Assembly: GCA_001661515.1 (NCBI GenBank)
Contig: LUVW01000006.1
Coordinates: forward strand, 62,412-95,523
DNA length: 33,112 nt
Origin: Capniomyces stellatus
Taxonomy: Eukaryota; Kickxellomycota; Harpellomycetes; Harpellales; Legeriomycetaceae
Direction of reading: 5' to 3'
Positions 19,343-30,605 of the stretch are shown here, piece by piece; position 1 is the stretch's first letter; each line of letters opens with the position of its first letter. The notes beneath the pieces are model-generated. The model searched no databases, was not told the origin of the DNA, and saw only the letters and a list, made by a program, of their open reading frames with translations. The translations under genes and the position numbers were made by a program.

Positions 19343-21681
19343 TTTGTGATTTTATTATAATTCGGTTTGTTTAGTGATGTTCGGTACTTCGTTAGAAGGG
19401 TGAAGGGTTTTAGGAGTTTGTTTTTTTTCAAAAAAAAATGTTAATGCGGATAAAAGTGAAACTTCTTGTAATGATGATTTTATGTTTTAAGCCAGATGGT
19501 GGGAGAGGGTATTTATATGATCAGTTTTTGCGTGAAAAAAATTAAAAAAATTAAAAAAAAATTTAATTTTAATAAAAGTACATAAAAAGAAATAGTGAAA
19601 ATAATCACTTTTAATAGAAACAATAAAGTAATAGTCGCTTTTTGATCTACTCAGATCTCGACTCAGTTGTGTGCTCTATGAAAAGAACTCCCCCCCCCCT
19701 CCCATTCAGCTTATTGTCAGCACTATTTTACATTAGACTAAAAATAGAATAAGCACAGAAAGTAGCAACTAAAAAAAAAGGATAAACGGAAGGTTTTAAT
19801 TTTTGACTAAAAGTTAGTTCTGGTCTAACTTAAAACGTATTAACAAATTACGTAAACTACTTAAAATCTACTGGTAAAAGTAATAGTAAAAACCATGGTG
19901 TTTGTATGAATTACAAAGTGAAATCTATTTTTAGTAAAAAAAACCCACTGTTTTAGCTTATAGTTGATGAACATAAGTGCACTTTATTTCATCAAGTTTC
20001 TGACCAGTCTGGGAGTGAAGAAAAAGGTAGAAAATTAAATAAAACCAGGAGTGATTTGTAAGTATCAGACCTTCATTGGACCACTATGTAAAATCAGGGT
20101 AATAATATTTTGAGCATGCTGATGTTGTTGGCGTATCATTAAGCACATATAAATCCTACTTGGTTTTAAATAAAGCAAACTTGGTTAAATGAAGTTGGCC
20201 AAACTACAAACTGCACATTACAAAATCAACTTTACATAATATCATCATTAAAGTTGTAAAAAGTAGATCTATTATTACCACAAAGAGTAAAATCGACAAC
20301 GGAATCACCAGGTTACCCTACTGAAATAGAAGCAGGTCGAATCAACTTTCAGAGCTATAAAGTAACCATTAGCCAACAACCATTGTTAGCTTGACCAGTA
20401 GGGTATTAACCCCGTTCCAATATCAATATAATAGTATTCAAATGCAACTGTTTACTTGCTGCAAATATCCCATCAATTCTATTAATCAGTCCTTGACAAT
20501 ACGTTTACCTAAGTTTACAGAAATTAATCCCAAACCATTTGCTGGATCGTCTAAACATTAGACAGGTGACTGATATATTTCGGAAATTTTTCAGCAACGT
20601 CCTTTTAAGAATCTTTTTGAATTAGAGCCGATTAACACTTTTATCACTTATCAGAAATTTATTATAATCAAGAAAAAAATACATGGTTTCATTTGCCTTC
20701 AATGCTAAATTTATGTTATACGCCTGCGCTTTATTTTTAAAAATAGAGCTTGAGCTTTAAACTTGTTTGTCATCAAATACTCCTCCAATCGTACTTTGTA
20801 ACATTAATGACAAAATTACTCTGCATCACATCAGTCTTAGAGATTGCCAATACGCAACATTGGCATCGGTTTTATGAGACGAATACCATCTAAAAATACC
20901 ACGTCCATGTGCTGTTTGAACTCTAGGCAACAGGCTTGGTGCAGTTTTATTTATTTATTTATAGGTTTGGAGCTTGGAAGAGTAATGACCAAGCTTACAC
21001 GTTACGGATATTGAACATGATCACACAATTGACACATAAGTTTGTTAATTCAGGTTTGCTGAATCTTTAATTTACTCGACTGAATTAACTAGGTGATTTA
21101 AAGTGACCGCCTCTTCTTTGCTAAGCAGTTATTTCTGCCTCAAGAAATTCACGAAATGAAGACATCAAAATCAGCCTCTATCAGAAATAACCCGTGCCTA
21201 AAAATACCCGCACTCTTTTGAAGCGGCGTTAATAAAACTGATTGACGACCAGGTGACCAAAACAAGATGATTCTGGTCTCTAGTAACATTTAAAGATGAT
21301 AGTGTGCGTTAATGCTGAGAGTCACGTTTGATCAATAAGGTTGGAGATCCCGATGATGATAAAAGATCGGATAAACCAACTGGCTACGCATTTTGAACAC
21401 GCGTATTGTTACCAAATCCTCAATCTCACCGTTTCCCCCTTCCTTAATCACGCTTAAATCACTCTTCTCATAACCAAGAATCTGCTATTTTACTTTAACT
21501 GATATAGCAGCAGTGGTTGCTATTACATGCAGATGGTGGTTTTTTTTATTGAAAACACAAACTGGGATTTTGTATTACTTATTAGCAATTATGTTCTAGA
21601 GAGTCAATTTTGTGTATTTTATCAACAACTTTGATCATACCAGTTTGAGCTGACAAAGTCAAAGGAAAGCGTAGAGCATAT
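19343..21681. other. Long gene-poor spacer
   Basis: 2.3 kb in which I find no supportable gene on either strand. It has a ten-C run (19690-19699) and many A-runs. Spliced genes with very short exons could escape notice. Confidence 0.45.
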
Positions 21682-21933
21682 TCAGGTTGGATTGTATTGA
21701 AGAAGGAAAATAGCAATGCACGTGATAACGACAGGAATTCGGACAAAATAAGGCGTATAATAGGGCCCTATCAAGCCATAGTGAATTGAATATAATTTTT
21801 CAATAAAAAAAATGAAAATCAAAAGTGTTGGGGCAAAAAGCGAAAAAGTAAGGATAAGGCTTGAAAACCAACCAATAATCCAAATAAATGAGGCTTTGGG
21901 AAGACGCCAAAACAAATAAGAGTTAGTAAACAT
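21682..21933 (-). CDS. Small membrane protein, possible DPM2-like subunit
   Basis: Reverse-strand frame from ATG 21933 to TGA 21682, 83 residues. It begins with a polar stretch (MFTNSYLFWRLPK), then two long hydrophobic segments separated by a polar loop with FIEKLYSIHYGLIGP and ...VRIPVV. The order (hydrophobic helix, F-I-[DE]-x-x-x-x-I-H, proline-containing loop, I-P, second helix) recalls DPM2, the small ER subunit that stabilises dolichol-phosphate-mannose synthase. It is slightly longer in the loop and lacks the usual basic C-terminus, ending LLQYNPT. Composition is free of low complexity, unlike the neighbouring shadow frames. The assignment is tentative, and a chance frame in T-rich DNA cannot be excluded. 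Confidence 0.3.
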   Translation of the reverse strand: MFTNSYLFWRLPKASFIWIIGWFSSLILTFSLFAPTLLIFIFFIEKLYSIHYGLIGPYYTPYFVRIPVVITCIAIFLLQYNPT

Positions 21934-22453
21934 TTGAATTGCTAATTAAAAAACAATTTGATTTAATTAAAATTTGTTTGCACTTTACCTTTTGGGTGTT
22001 TGATTAAATTTACCGAGGCCATTTCAGGATTTACACAGAGATTTACAATAAACGAATCGAAAGCAAAGTATAGCTAATGTTCGTTTCAGAAACTAAAGGG
22101 ATTTAAACTCTGTAAAGTCGGAAAATGAAAGCAAAAGCTTTTTTTCTATTTGAAAAGAGAATCAAACCAAAGACAATAATCGAAAAATAATAGCGATAGC
22201 AAAGGCGTGAAAAGCGTTGATTCCAACTTTTGAAGAAAAAACCAAGAGTTTGCGAGTTTGAAAAAAATATTGGCGTAAAAGTGTGATTAATAAAAAAAGG
22301 AATAGTAAAGCAGAAGCAAAACCAAAAAACGCGAATAGCATTCCAAAACAAAACAGGTGAATATCGGCGTTCTAATACCAACGAGATTTAAGACAACTAT
22401 AAGATTAAACCTAAGAGTAAAGAAGACAAGAGAATTGAAATTGAAAATAAAAA
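21934..22453. other. A-rich upstream region of CDS1
   Basis: A-rich DNA just before the CDS1 start codon, probably promoter and 5' untranslated leader. The reverse-strand frames are phenylalanine-rich readings of A-rich DNA. Confidence 0.5.
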
Positions 22454-23148
22454 ATGAAAGGCAAGAAACCAAGCTCAGTGAAACTAAATTCAGTGAAACC
22501 AAATCCAGTGAAGCCAGACTCGGTGAAACCCAGAGAGAAAGGTACCAAGGATCAATCAGCCAAAAAACATGTCGAGGGTGCGAAATCTGTAAGTGGAATC
22601 ATATACAAATTAGATTTAGCCATTTTAATAAAAGCAAGAGCGGGATATCAATAAAGGAGAAAATAAGGTAAAAGACAAGTGAATTGGATTAATAAAGGGG
22701 GTGTGGTTGATTTACTTGACGAATAGAAGCAAAATGATGTGTTGGGGAATGAAAGTACCGAGGTGACGAAGAAGAAATGGGCAAATTGGCATATTCGGGC
22801 GACTTATACAGGGATAATGATATCGTCTTTTATTGCGATATTGGCTTCAGGGCCACTGGCGACAATACTGCTGGTGATTGCGTTGCAGATACTTGTATTT
22901 AAAGAGTTGATATCGATTTCATCAATGAGCAACAAGCAGCGACAATTGCCTTGGGCACGCTCGCTAAATCTGTAAGCAATCATCACTTTAAAGTATTAGT
23001 TTAAATTGTTTTTGATAAAAGAAAGAAATAAAGAGAGGCGATTGTAGGCGCTGATTGAAAATAAAGAGAAAAAAGTTGGTGAGAGTTAAATAGCCTGGGT
23101 CTTGTAAAGCAGGTGTATATGAATGGGAACTAAAGTTCGATGGTTACG

Positions 23149-23180
<32 letters not shown>

Positions 23181-24969
23181 TTACTTTTTGTTTTAAAAAA
23201 ACTATATATAGGTACTTTTTAATCAACACGGTGAATTTTCTGTATGGGCCGTTATTCTTCAAGTATATACTAAGGATTCCTATCAAAGGAATATCAAAGG
23301 TGTTTGAGTTCTTCATCCATCACCACAGGTTTATTTCGTTCTGTTTGTTTGTGATAGGTAAGTTTTATCGTTTTAACACAAGAAGAATATGTTTTTTTTT
23401 GTTGTTGTTTAGAAAGAAAGGAAAACAGAAAATATGGCGGGATTGTGTTCGAGTAAGAGCGATTAAGAGCCTTGGTATGATAAAGTATAATACAAACTGA
23501 TGTGGGAAATAACTCTGATTGTTTGTTTTGTTTTGTTCTTCGATTTTGTTGTGGTTTATTTAGGATTTGTATGGTTTGTAACAACGCTGAGAAAAGGATT
23601 TTACAAGATCCAAATTGCACAGTTCTCGTGGACACTGATGATATTGGTTGCGGTGGTTTACCAGAGCTACTTTTTGGTGGACAGTATTATGGAGGGGCTA
23701 TTTTGGTAATTATAAACATAAATTGGTATCTGTGGATGCGGTTTGGCTGCTAATGAGAGACTAACTAAATGCTAATTGTATGTGCTGTTGCTAGGTTTAT
23801 TATGCCGGTTTCTTTTGTAATAGTAAACGACATAACAGCCTATATATTTGGATTCTTTTTTGGCAGACACAAGCTGATAGAGTTGAGTCCCAAAAAGACT
23901 TGGGAAGGGTTTGTTGGGGGAGCCTTTTCGACTATTCTGTTTGCATTTTTGGTAATTAATAAGCATTTGCTTGCTCATTCATATTTATACCAAAACAACC
24001 AAAAAAACAATAACCAAGTATGTATATATAAAGGGTGTTCCCACACCTGCCATTCCCAATATATTCAACTGTACTTTTTTTTATTGCTATAGTTTACTCC
24101 ACTGATTTCTGGCTACGACTTTGTGATATGTCCAGCAACAGTAAGTTTGGTTCTTGATTATTTACTATTTACTATTTACTATTTACTATTTATTGTGTTT
24201 GTGTTTGTTTCAACAACGTCTGCCTTAAAACCAAACTAAAATTGTAGAGGTTGACGGCTACAATATTCAACCATAACACTTGTGTGCCATCTCAAGTATT
24301 CCAGGTCCAGAGCTACGTTTTGCCTGAATTCATTGCATACTCTCTTTCTCTAGTAAGTTTTGTCTATTTGCTGTATTTGCGTAAATCGCCCACCAATAAC
24401 AACAATAACAATTACAAAGAATCATTTGCTTTTTCTGAATCCATCCATTCTTACTGTTCCGTTTCCTACTGTTTATAGTTTGGCTATTCTACCACCGCCG
24501 TTAGTCTAAGACCTGTCCAATTGCACTCAATGCTGCTGGCTGCTTTTGCTTCTTTGATTGCTCCTTTTGGTGGCTTCTTTGCTAGTGCAGTTAAAAGGGC
24601 GTTCCAGATTAAGGATTTTGGTGACTATATTCCTGGTCATGGCGGAGTTACCGATCGTTTTGATTGCCAGTTTATTATGGGAACTTTTTCAAACATTTAT
24701 TTCAACACATTTATAAAGGTAAATTACTTTTTTTTATATTTATTTATTGTATAGTGTTTGTTTATATTCTCAGTGTTTATTTAATCATGCTAATATTGCC
24801 TAATCATATTTTCTTCTTCTTTCAGGCTCAAGGATTCTCCACTGCCAAACTGCTTTCTATTATTGTGACCGGCTTGCCTGTGCAGGACCAGTTTGATCTT
24901 TATACGAGGCTGGGTCAGCACCTGAGCAGCATGGCCGAAGAAAGTATAACGAAAGCTACTTCTTTGTAA
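22454..24969 (+). CDS. CDS1: Phosphatidate cytidylyltransferase (CDP-diacylglycerol synthase)
   Basis: Nine exons: 22454-22588, 22727-22971, 23212-23357, 23564-23705, 23795-23951, 24093-24140, 24248-24352, 24479-24718 and 24826-24969. Phases agree throughout, giving 453 residues (human CDS1: 461). The enzyme makes CDP-diacylglycerol from phosphatidic acid and CTP in the ER membrane, feeding phosphatidylinositol and other phospholipids. A basic Lys/Pro/Ser-rich N-terminus is followed by several hydrophobic helices. Diagnostic stretches are [52 protein letters not shown], and the complete CDP-alcohol cytidylyltransferase signature in exon 8 ([12 protein letters not shown] ... [11 protein letters not shown]). 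Exon 2 may start at 22730 instead of 22727. Introns 2 and 6 carry microsatellites. Intron density is the highest in the window. Confidence 0.97.
23150..23180. repeat. (TG)n(TA)n microsatellite
   Basis: About 10 GT units followed by 5 AT units inside CDS1 intron 2, roughly 30 bases before the acceptor of exon 3. Confidence 0.9.
24158..24193. repeat. (TTTACTA)n repeat in CDS1 intron 6
   Basis: About five copies of ATTTACT between exons 6 and 7 of CDS1. A related ATTTATTG repeat occurs in an IPK1 intron. Confidence 0.9.
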
Positions 24970-25404
24970 TCAAATAGTTTTCTGTTTCTTTTCCTTTTCC
25001 TACTATTGAATTATCATTACTATTTTCAGAAAATTTTCGTTTTATATAGATTCTCTATTTATGTTTCGAGTTCGTTCTTTGTGTTAAAGAAAAAATATTC
25101 ACCACAAACATAGCACTAATCAACGTAGCTTCCTTCTTTCAAATATATTTATGATGTGTTGTGCGATAAAGGATCGCACAAACACATTTGCTGCTTGCCA
25201 AAAGACTTCGAGTCAAGGATTTTTTTTGGGTAAATTTTACAAATAAAACAGAATGGAAAATCAAGCTACAGTAATATACGAATGTGGGTTTAGATGGTAA
25301 TAAAGTGATAAACAATGCTCTATAGACATACGCCATTTGGCAACTAGTAAAAGTGAAATAAAATAAAAGCAAAAACAAAAACAAAAGCAAAAGCGAAACC
25401 AAAT
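24970..25404. other. Convergent intergenic region
   Basis: The 3' region of CDS1 (+) facing the 3' end of the next reverse-strand gene. No gene or recognised site. Confidence 0.5.
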
Positions 25405-26066
25405 TCATGCAGCTTCAACAGTAGACTTTCTAATTGACTCGAGAGCATCCATAATATCGGTTTCCCAGAATCCCATTTCGTAGTCAACAAGCCCATAGCA
25501 TGCCAATGACTCGCTCCACCCAACAACGCATTCCTGAAGCTTTTCAATGTATTCGCGTTCTAGTAGTTTGTCAAAGCTGTTATCGGCAGACGCGTGTTGC
25601 AAGGAAAAAAGCCAACAGTGGTTCAATGCTCTCCAGAAACTAGCTCTGTCAAAACCCTCAAAAGGTGCGTTCTCGTATGCGAGGCCTTGAACAGTAACAA
25701 AATATACAGATAAATTAAAGATGTTGACAAATAAGTAAATGTTTTTTTTTTATAATGTTGATCCAACAGTGCATTTTAAATATATATATATCAATTTGGA
25801 ACCAAGGCTAATACCAACCCCCCCCCCCCCATTTCATTCGAAAATAAAGGATAAGAGAATTGTTATAATTAGCTGATGACTGTAAACATCGCCCTACCTA
25901 GACTTTCGCAATTATTCACAATATTCTTTGTCAGCTGGCTCAACAAGTCAAAACTGGTGATAAACTGCTGCGATCCAATTCCATCCAAAACTTTTTTCAA
26001 TTCTGCCTGAATGTCTGCAAACTTCTTTCGCAATTCTGCAATATTGATGTTTTTGTTCGCTCTCAT
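25405..26066 (-). CDS. Conserved-looking protein of unknown function, two exons
   Basis: Reverse-strand gene with exon 1 at 26066-25898 and exon 2 at 25685-25405; the intron (CTAG/GTAGGG ... TTCAAG/GC) joins in phase 1, giving 149 residues. The N-terminal third is amphipathic and helical (IAELRKKFADIQAELKKVLD; SFDLLSQLTKNIVNNCESLG). The C-terminal part is richer in aromatics (FEGFDRASFWRALNHCWLF) and ends with a distinctive GWSESLACYGLVDYEMGFWE then DIMDALESIRK. No signal peptide or transmembrane segment is seen, so it is probably cytosolic or nuclear and all-helical. I do not recognise the family. The clean open exons, matching phases and balanced composition argue for a real gene. Intron 1 contains a 13-C run (25818-25830). 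It is divergent from IPK1. Confidence 0.75.
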
Positions 26067-26880
26067 TGTCGAACTTCTGTTTATACCTTTCTCGTTGTAG
26101 TGCCCTGAAGTTTTTTGCTGTTTACCTACTTTTCTTTTCTCCCTTTTATTTCCTCAACGAGTTGGTACTCTTGGTCAGATCAGAAGTATTGCTTTTGCTT
26201 TGGTTTGCTGCTGTAGGAAAGACAATAAACCGGATAAAAGTAGGAAAAACAAAGAAAATAAAAGGAATTATCAATTGCTTCTCACTTTTTTTACTTTTTT
26301 CTTTTTTCCATCTTTTCGTCACAACTTTAGATTGATCAGTAATGAAAAGGCGAATAGAAAGAGAAGAGGAAAAAAAAACGTGAATAAAATCAAAGCTGTT
26401 GATTTCGAGTATTATGTAATTTCATGGCAGTTTTACCTTTTTTTACTCTTTTTTTCTTTTTTGACGTTGGAATCCAAGGTAGGCTTTTTCATTGGCAAAG
26501 CAAATCAAGTGGGTGGAACTCTTTTGGTTTAGAGTTTTGGCTTTTCTGATTTCTACTGTTTAGTATTGTCTTTTTGTTCTTTGTTTCTGCTGACTATGAA
26601 ATACAATAATCATCGTTGTAGTTTAGAATTCGAAAACCAAAAATTGGCGTGTTAGCAAAACGAAAAAGGATACAAGGAGAGAGCGTATTGTTGTAGTAGA
26701 CGTCCAATAATACAAGTCCGAAATCCAGGTACACAATGGTAGGTTTGAGCAATTTTGCTGAGTTTAGGTACTGGGCCGGAATATTTTGTTTGTTGAATCC
26801 GGATTTAGCCTTGAATTCAGAAATAAATCGAGTTTAGACTATTCTAAGAGTATTTAACCCAACCTAACATAAAACACAAA
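26067..26880. other. Divergent promoter region, unknown gene / IPK1
   Basis: T- and A-rich DNA between two outward-facing starts. A forward frame at 26200-26532 is low in complexity and was not accepted. No other feature seen. Confidence 0.45.
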
Positions 26881-29116
26881 ATGACAAAGCGGGAGTTGGA
26901 AATGGACATCAAAGAATGGACCTATTTGGCAGAAGGAAATGCAAACATACTGCTAAAGTATTCAGGAAATAACGAGGCTTTGGTAAATATGGATGAAAAA
27001 GGAGAAGAAGAAAAAAGTTATAGTAGTGTATAATGATACTTGATGTTGCAACAGCATTGCTGAAAATTAAATATAACCAGGCGAGTTGCCTGTTGTGTAC
27101 AGAGTTTAACATACTCGCGTGGCTGGAAACTAAACGAGTAGAAGGGAAAGCTACTGAGGATCAAAAAAACAGATAATGTTGGGTCAGGAAGAATAGCAGC
27201 TGTTGACAGTATTGAATACTACGGTGTCATAAAGAAGCTGATGGGCGAAGAGTATGTCTTCCCAATGGTAACAACCTTGCAGATACGTATTTGTCAAGAT
27301 GCTAATTTTTGTGCATAGTTTTTAGGGTATATGCTCTATGCGTTATTGTTTGTGTACACATATACCTGGCGTTTTGTTGATGTTCTGGTAAAAACAAGAC
27401 TATGTGTTTATAGCTTACTGTTAATAAGTGTAATAAAAAAAACAATGATAGCTGGAAGTAAAAGTGACAGAGGATTTTTTGCGCGGAGTCACAGAGATGA
27501 TACATATTGAGAGGCCGTTGAAGCGGCAGAGTAAAGAGATAGATGTCGAGTCCGAGTGCGCATACTTGACCTCGGACTGTAACTACACAGCCGCCAACTC
27601 AAACGACATCCACACAGTTGAATTTAAGGTTTGATGAAATAAAGATGTCGTATAAATTATATTGAAAATCAACAGATTTCAGAGATGCTTTTGGTTTTTT
27701 CTTATTTCTTTTGTGTGTGTAGAAAAAAAATATAGAATTCGTTTGTTTTATGTCTGTATTGTTGTTGATTGTAGCCGAAATGGGGGTTTTTACCCAACTC
27801 AAGACACATAAGCAACGAAACAGCGCTGAAGCGCAGGTATTGTAGATTCTGTCTATACAAGCACAAGAGGTTTAAGGATAATATGACGGAAAGTGTAAAG
27901 AGCTATTGCCCATTGTTGCTGCATTCAGGAGATGGCGCCAAGGTTGGACATGCGGTAGAAAGACTGCTGGATCTGCCAGAACCTTTCTTCAGGTTCTACT
28001 TGAACGGAGCTATGCAGAGTTTGGTAACTGATTTGGTTTCAAGTAGTAACGAGAAAATATAAATAAACAAAAGCGTATTTATTTAGTTACAAGAGAGGTT
28101 TTTTTTGGATTCAAAACTCGGTGCAAAGTATTTAAGACGTGCATTTCGTAACGTGGTATTTGGCAGCTGTGGAATTAACGCAGCTTTATGTATGTGTGTA
28201 TGTTGCTTTTGGATAGGATTCGGCTGGTCTGAGATATGAGATCAAAAGTAAACTGACTGCAGTTTTGGTCAAGACACAGGTCCTGCCTAGACTGTCTTAC
28301 CTACAGCAGAATCTTGACTCTTTGGATATTGAGGGTGTTATTGGCCCATTTAATCGGCTGATTGGCGGTGGTTTGGTAGATACAGGCTTTAATTTAGATT
28401 CAACGCAGTTTCTTGATGCCGTAAAATGCTTCGAAAGCAGACTTGAGTCAGGCTCGCTTCCTGAAGGTAAAAGTTACAACGAGAGGGCCAACTAGTTGAA
28501 CGGGCTTTTGTGTTGCTGTAGTTTATAATCCTCAACTTTTCAAACATCAATTGTTTTTGTTCAATTATTACTATTTGTTATTTATTTATTGTTTATTTAT
28601 TGTTTATTTATTGTTTATCTATTGTTTACTATTTATTTAACTGTTTTCTATTCACGTTTGAACTGTCGAGTATAGACGACCTGCAAATCATCCTTGAGTT
28701 TGTTTTGTCAACAACGCTGAAGGATGTTTCGGTTATGGTATCGTTCAGCAAATCACACCAACCAGAGTAAGTCTGGGTTTTCTTTCTTTCTTTTTTTTCC
28801 TTCTCCCTCTATGTCAACATTGGTACTTTGTATTCGCTAGTTATTTTGATATGCGAGGATGTTATGTTTTTCCTTCCTTCTCCCTGTACTTCTATTGGTT
28901 ATGGCAATTGAATATGATTTTCTATTGAAATCATAAAGTAGCAGCAGTGATATCCTGGCAAGCGGACCAAGCTGGGACAAGTATAGTCTGTCTGACGGGT
29001 CCGAGTTTTACGCAAGACTAGCTATTGTCGACCTGGACTACAAATCAGTCAACAAAATACCCGAGTACTACAGAAAAGACCAGGAAATAGTCAACAGCTT
29101 TACCAAGCACCTCTAG
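26881..29116 (+). CDS. IPK1: Inositol-pentakisphosphate 2-kinase
   Basis: Seven exons: 26881-26982, 27142-27267, 27452-27628, 27775-28023, 28217-28466, 28676-28766 and 28942-29116, all in phase, 389 residues. It phosphorylates inositol pentakisphosphate at position 2 to make IP6 (phytate), used in mRNA export and signalling. The family motifs appear in order: WTYLAEGNANILLKYSG (ATP-binding loop), GKLLRIKK (family L-R-x-R-K), YYGVIKKLMGEEYV, TVEFKPKWGFLPN spanning exons 3/4 (family E-I-K-P-K), RYCRFCLYKHKRF (Cys/His zinc motif), SLDIEGV, LKDVSVMVSF, and RLAIVDLDYKSVNKIPEYY at the C-terminus (family D-L-D ... K ... I-P ... Y). The last acceptor is a triple NAG (TAGCAGCAG, 28939-28947) that may yield three isoforms differing by one or two residues (Ser/Asp region). 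Intron 5 has a TTATTTATTG repeat. Confidence 0.95.
28579..28637. repeat. (TTTATTTATTG)n repeat in IPK1 intron 5
   Basis: About five imperfect copies of a GTTTATTTATT unit in the intron preceding exon 6. Confidence 0.9.
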
Positions 29117-29598
29117 CCATTTTAAACCCAACAACATTCAAATAACAAGAGTAGTAAGAGTGGGTAGACATATGTCCAACTGCTGTGCCTCTTTTCGCTC
29201 AGCGATTAATATTTTATAAGGCAGGGAAAACATGTTAGGAGAATTTTGTGTGGATTTGTAGTTGATAAATTCATATTATTTACATATTCAACCCTTTTTT
29301 TTTAATACTACCAATACAAAAGAAAGTTCAAGTAAAATTCGGTGCTGTTGTCTAAAACTTTCCAAAGACCATAAATAATCGACCGCTTTTATAAATAGAA
29401 AACAAAGAATAAAGAGCAAAACAGCTAAACAAGCCACTCCTGCCAGACCCTCAAATAAAGCAAACCAATTTCTGCCTTTTTTTTCTTCTTTTCCAGCCAA
29501 TTTTGCTTCTTTGGTTTGCTCGTTTAATCCTGTATTGTTAGTGTTTGTTTTTTTTGTTGTTGTTTTCTTCTTCTTTTTGTTGCTACATTGCAGGTCAG
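29117..29598. other. Convergent intergenic region, IPK1 / CNB1
   Basis: The 3' regions of two facing genes. A reverse-strand open stretch (29500-29288) with a hydrophobic segment lies here but has no ATG start and was not accepted as a gene. Confidence 0.5.
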
Positions 29599-30605
29599 TT
29601 AGAAATCTTCAAGTGTTAGCTGTTTGACAATGTCGGTTCTAGCTACAAACTTGCTGAACTCGTCAAAGCTGATTTTGCCGTCGCCATCTTGGTCGGCCTC
29701 AATGATGGTTTTATCGACTATTTGCTGTAATTGAACTGGCGTCAAGTTGTTTCCAACCATCATCTTCAACACAAGGAAAAGTTCCCCGTTTGAGATAAAC
29801 CCATCACGGTCAATGTCATAGATACGGAAGGCAACTACATTTGTGTGTTTATGCAATCAGTCAATGGTTCTTTTCAAAACAATACTAAATGAATAACAAA
29901 ACAGACATTCAACTAGTTCAACAAAGTGCTAAAATATCATATCGACACAAACATACACCAATAAAACCTTACGTAGATATACATCTATGTGAACCGTTGC
30001 TTGCTTTTAAGCTGTTCAAAACACTTACACTTGATTTTTTCCGATTTGTTTCCCTTGTTACTGAACGCACTCAGTCCTGTTATAAATTCTTTGAAATCAA
30101 CGTCACCGCCCCCATCCTTATCGAACACCTCGATCAGTCTACCTGCAAGCGGGTTGTTTGCAAGCTGTGGAATCGACAGGAACTCGTCCTTATCAATGGT
30201 TCCCGAGTTGTCCTTGTCTAGCTTTGAAAATCTTTGGTACAAGCTTTTGATTTCGTCGGCAGAGACTATACGTTTTGTCAGAACAAAGTAGGTTTAGTTT
30301 ATTGTTTTTATTTCTGTTTTTGTCTTTGTTTTTATTTCTGTTTCTGTTTTTGGGCCTTAACCCCCCCCTCCCCTTTTTCTATCGTTACTGTTCCAACGAG
30401 CAAATGCAATAGCACTACACTACGATTGTGTACGCTAAAACAAAACATCACTGCGTATTCACACTGCAAATACCCTGACTTTGCTATTTCTTTTCAAATT
30501 GCTCTACAAAACAAGTAAATAAATATCTCCCTTATTCTTTTCACACTTACAATTTGTCGAATCAACTAGAGCATCGAGTTGGTTTAAACTTGAATTAGCA
30601 CTCAT
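29599..30605 (-). CDS. CNB1: Calcineurin regulatory subunit B
   Basis: Reverse-strand gene of three exons: 30605-30551, 30265-30029 and 29834-29599, in phase 1 at both introns, giving 175 residues, exactly the yeast Cnb1 length. It is the Ca2+-binding subunit of the calcineurin phosphatase. Four canonical EF-hand loops are visible: [36 protein letters not shown] and [12 protein letters not shown]. Other conserved stretches are [31 protein letters not shown] and [20 protein letters not shown]. The first exon reads [18 protein letters not shown], joining FSADEIKSL as in yeast (TNFDRDEI). The second residue is serine, not the glycine that is N-myristoylated in most calcineurin B proteins, and an in-frame TGA lies three codons upstream, so no extension is possible from this exon. 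Confidence 0.96.

Noticed and set aside
22103..22502. Reverse-strand hydrophobic frames upstream of CDS1
   Set aside because: Phenylalanine-rich readings of an A-rich leader; no ATG at the start of the longest one and overlap with CDS1 exon 1.
26200..26532. 110-residue forward frame before IPK1
   Set aside because: Lys/Phe-rich low-complexity reading in a divergent promoter, with no motif.
27034..27179. Forward frame reading LLKIKYNQASC as IPK1 exon 2
   Set aside because: It looked like the L-R-x-R-K motif, but the true motif KLLRIKK lies in the next frame from 27142, with matching phase and continuous family similarity.
29288..29500. Reverse-strand 70-residue frame with a transmembrane-like segment
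   Set aside because: It starts at a TTG, has no ATG, and lies in the 3' region of CNB1. The Lys/Thr-rich extension upstream is low complexity.
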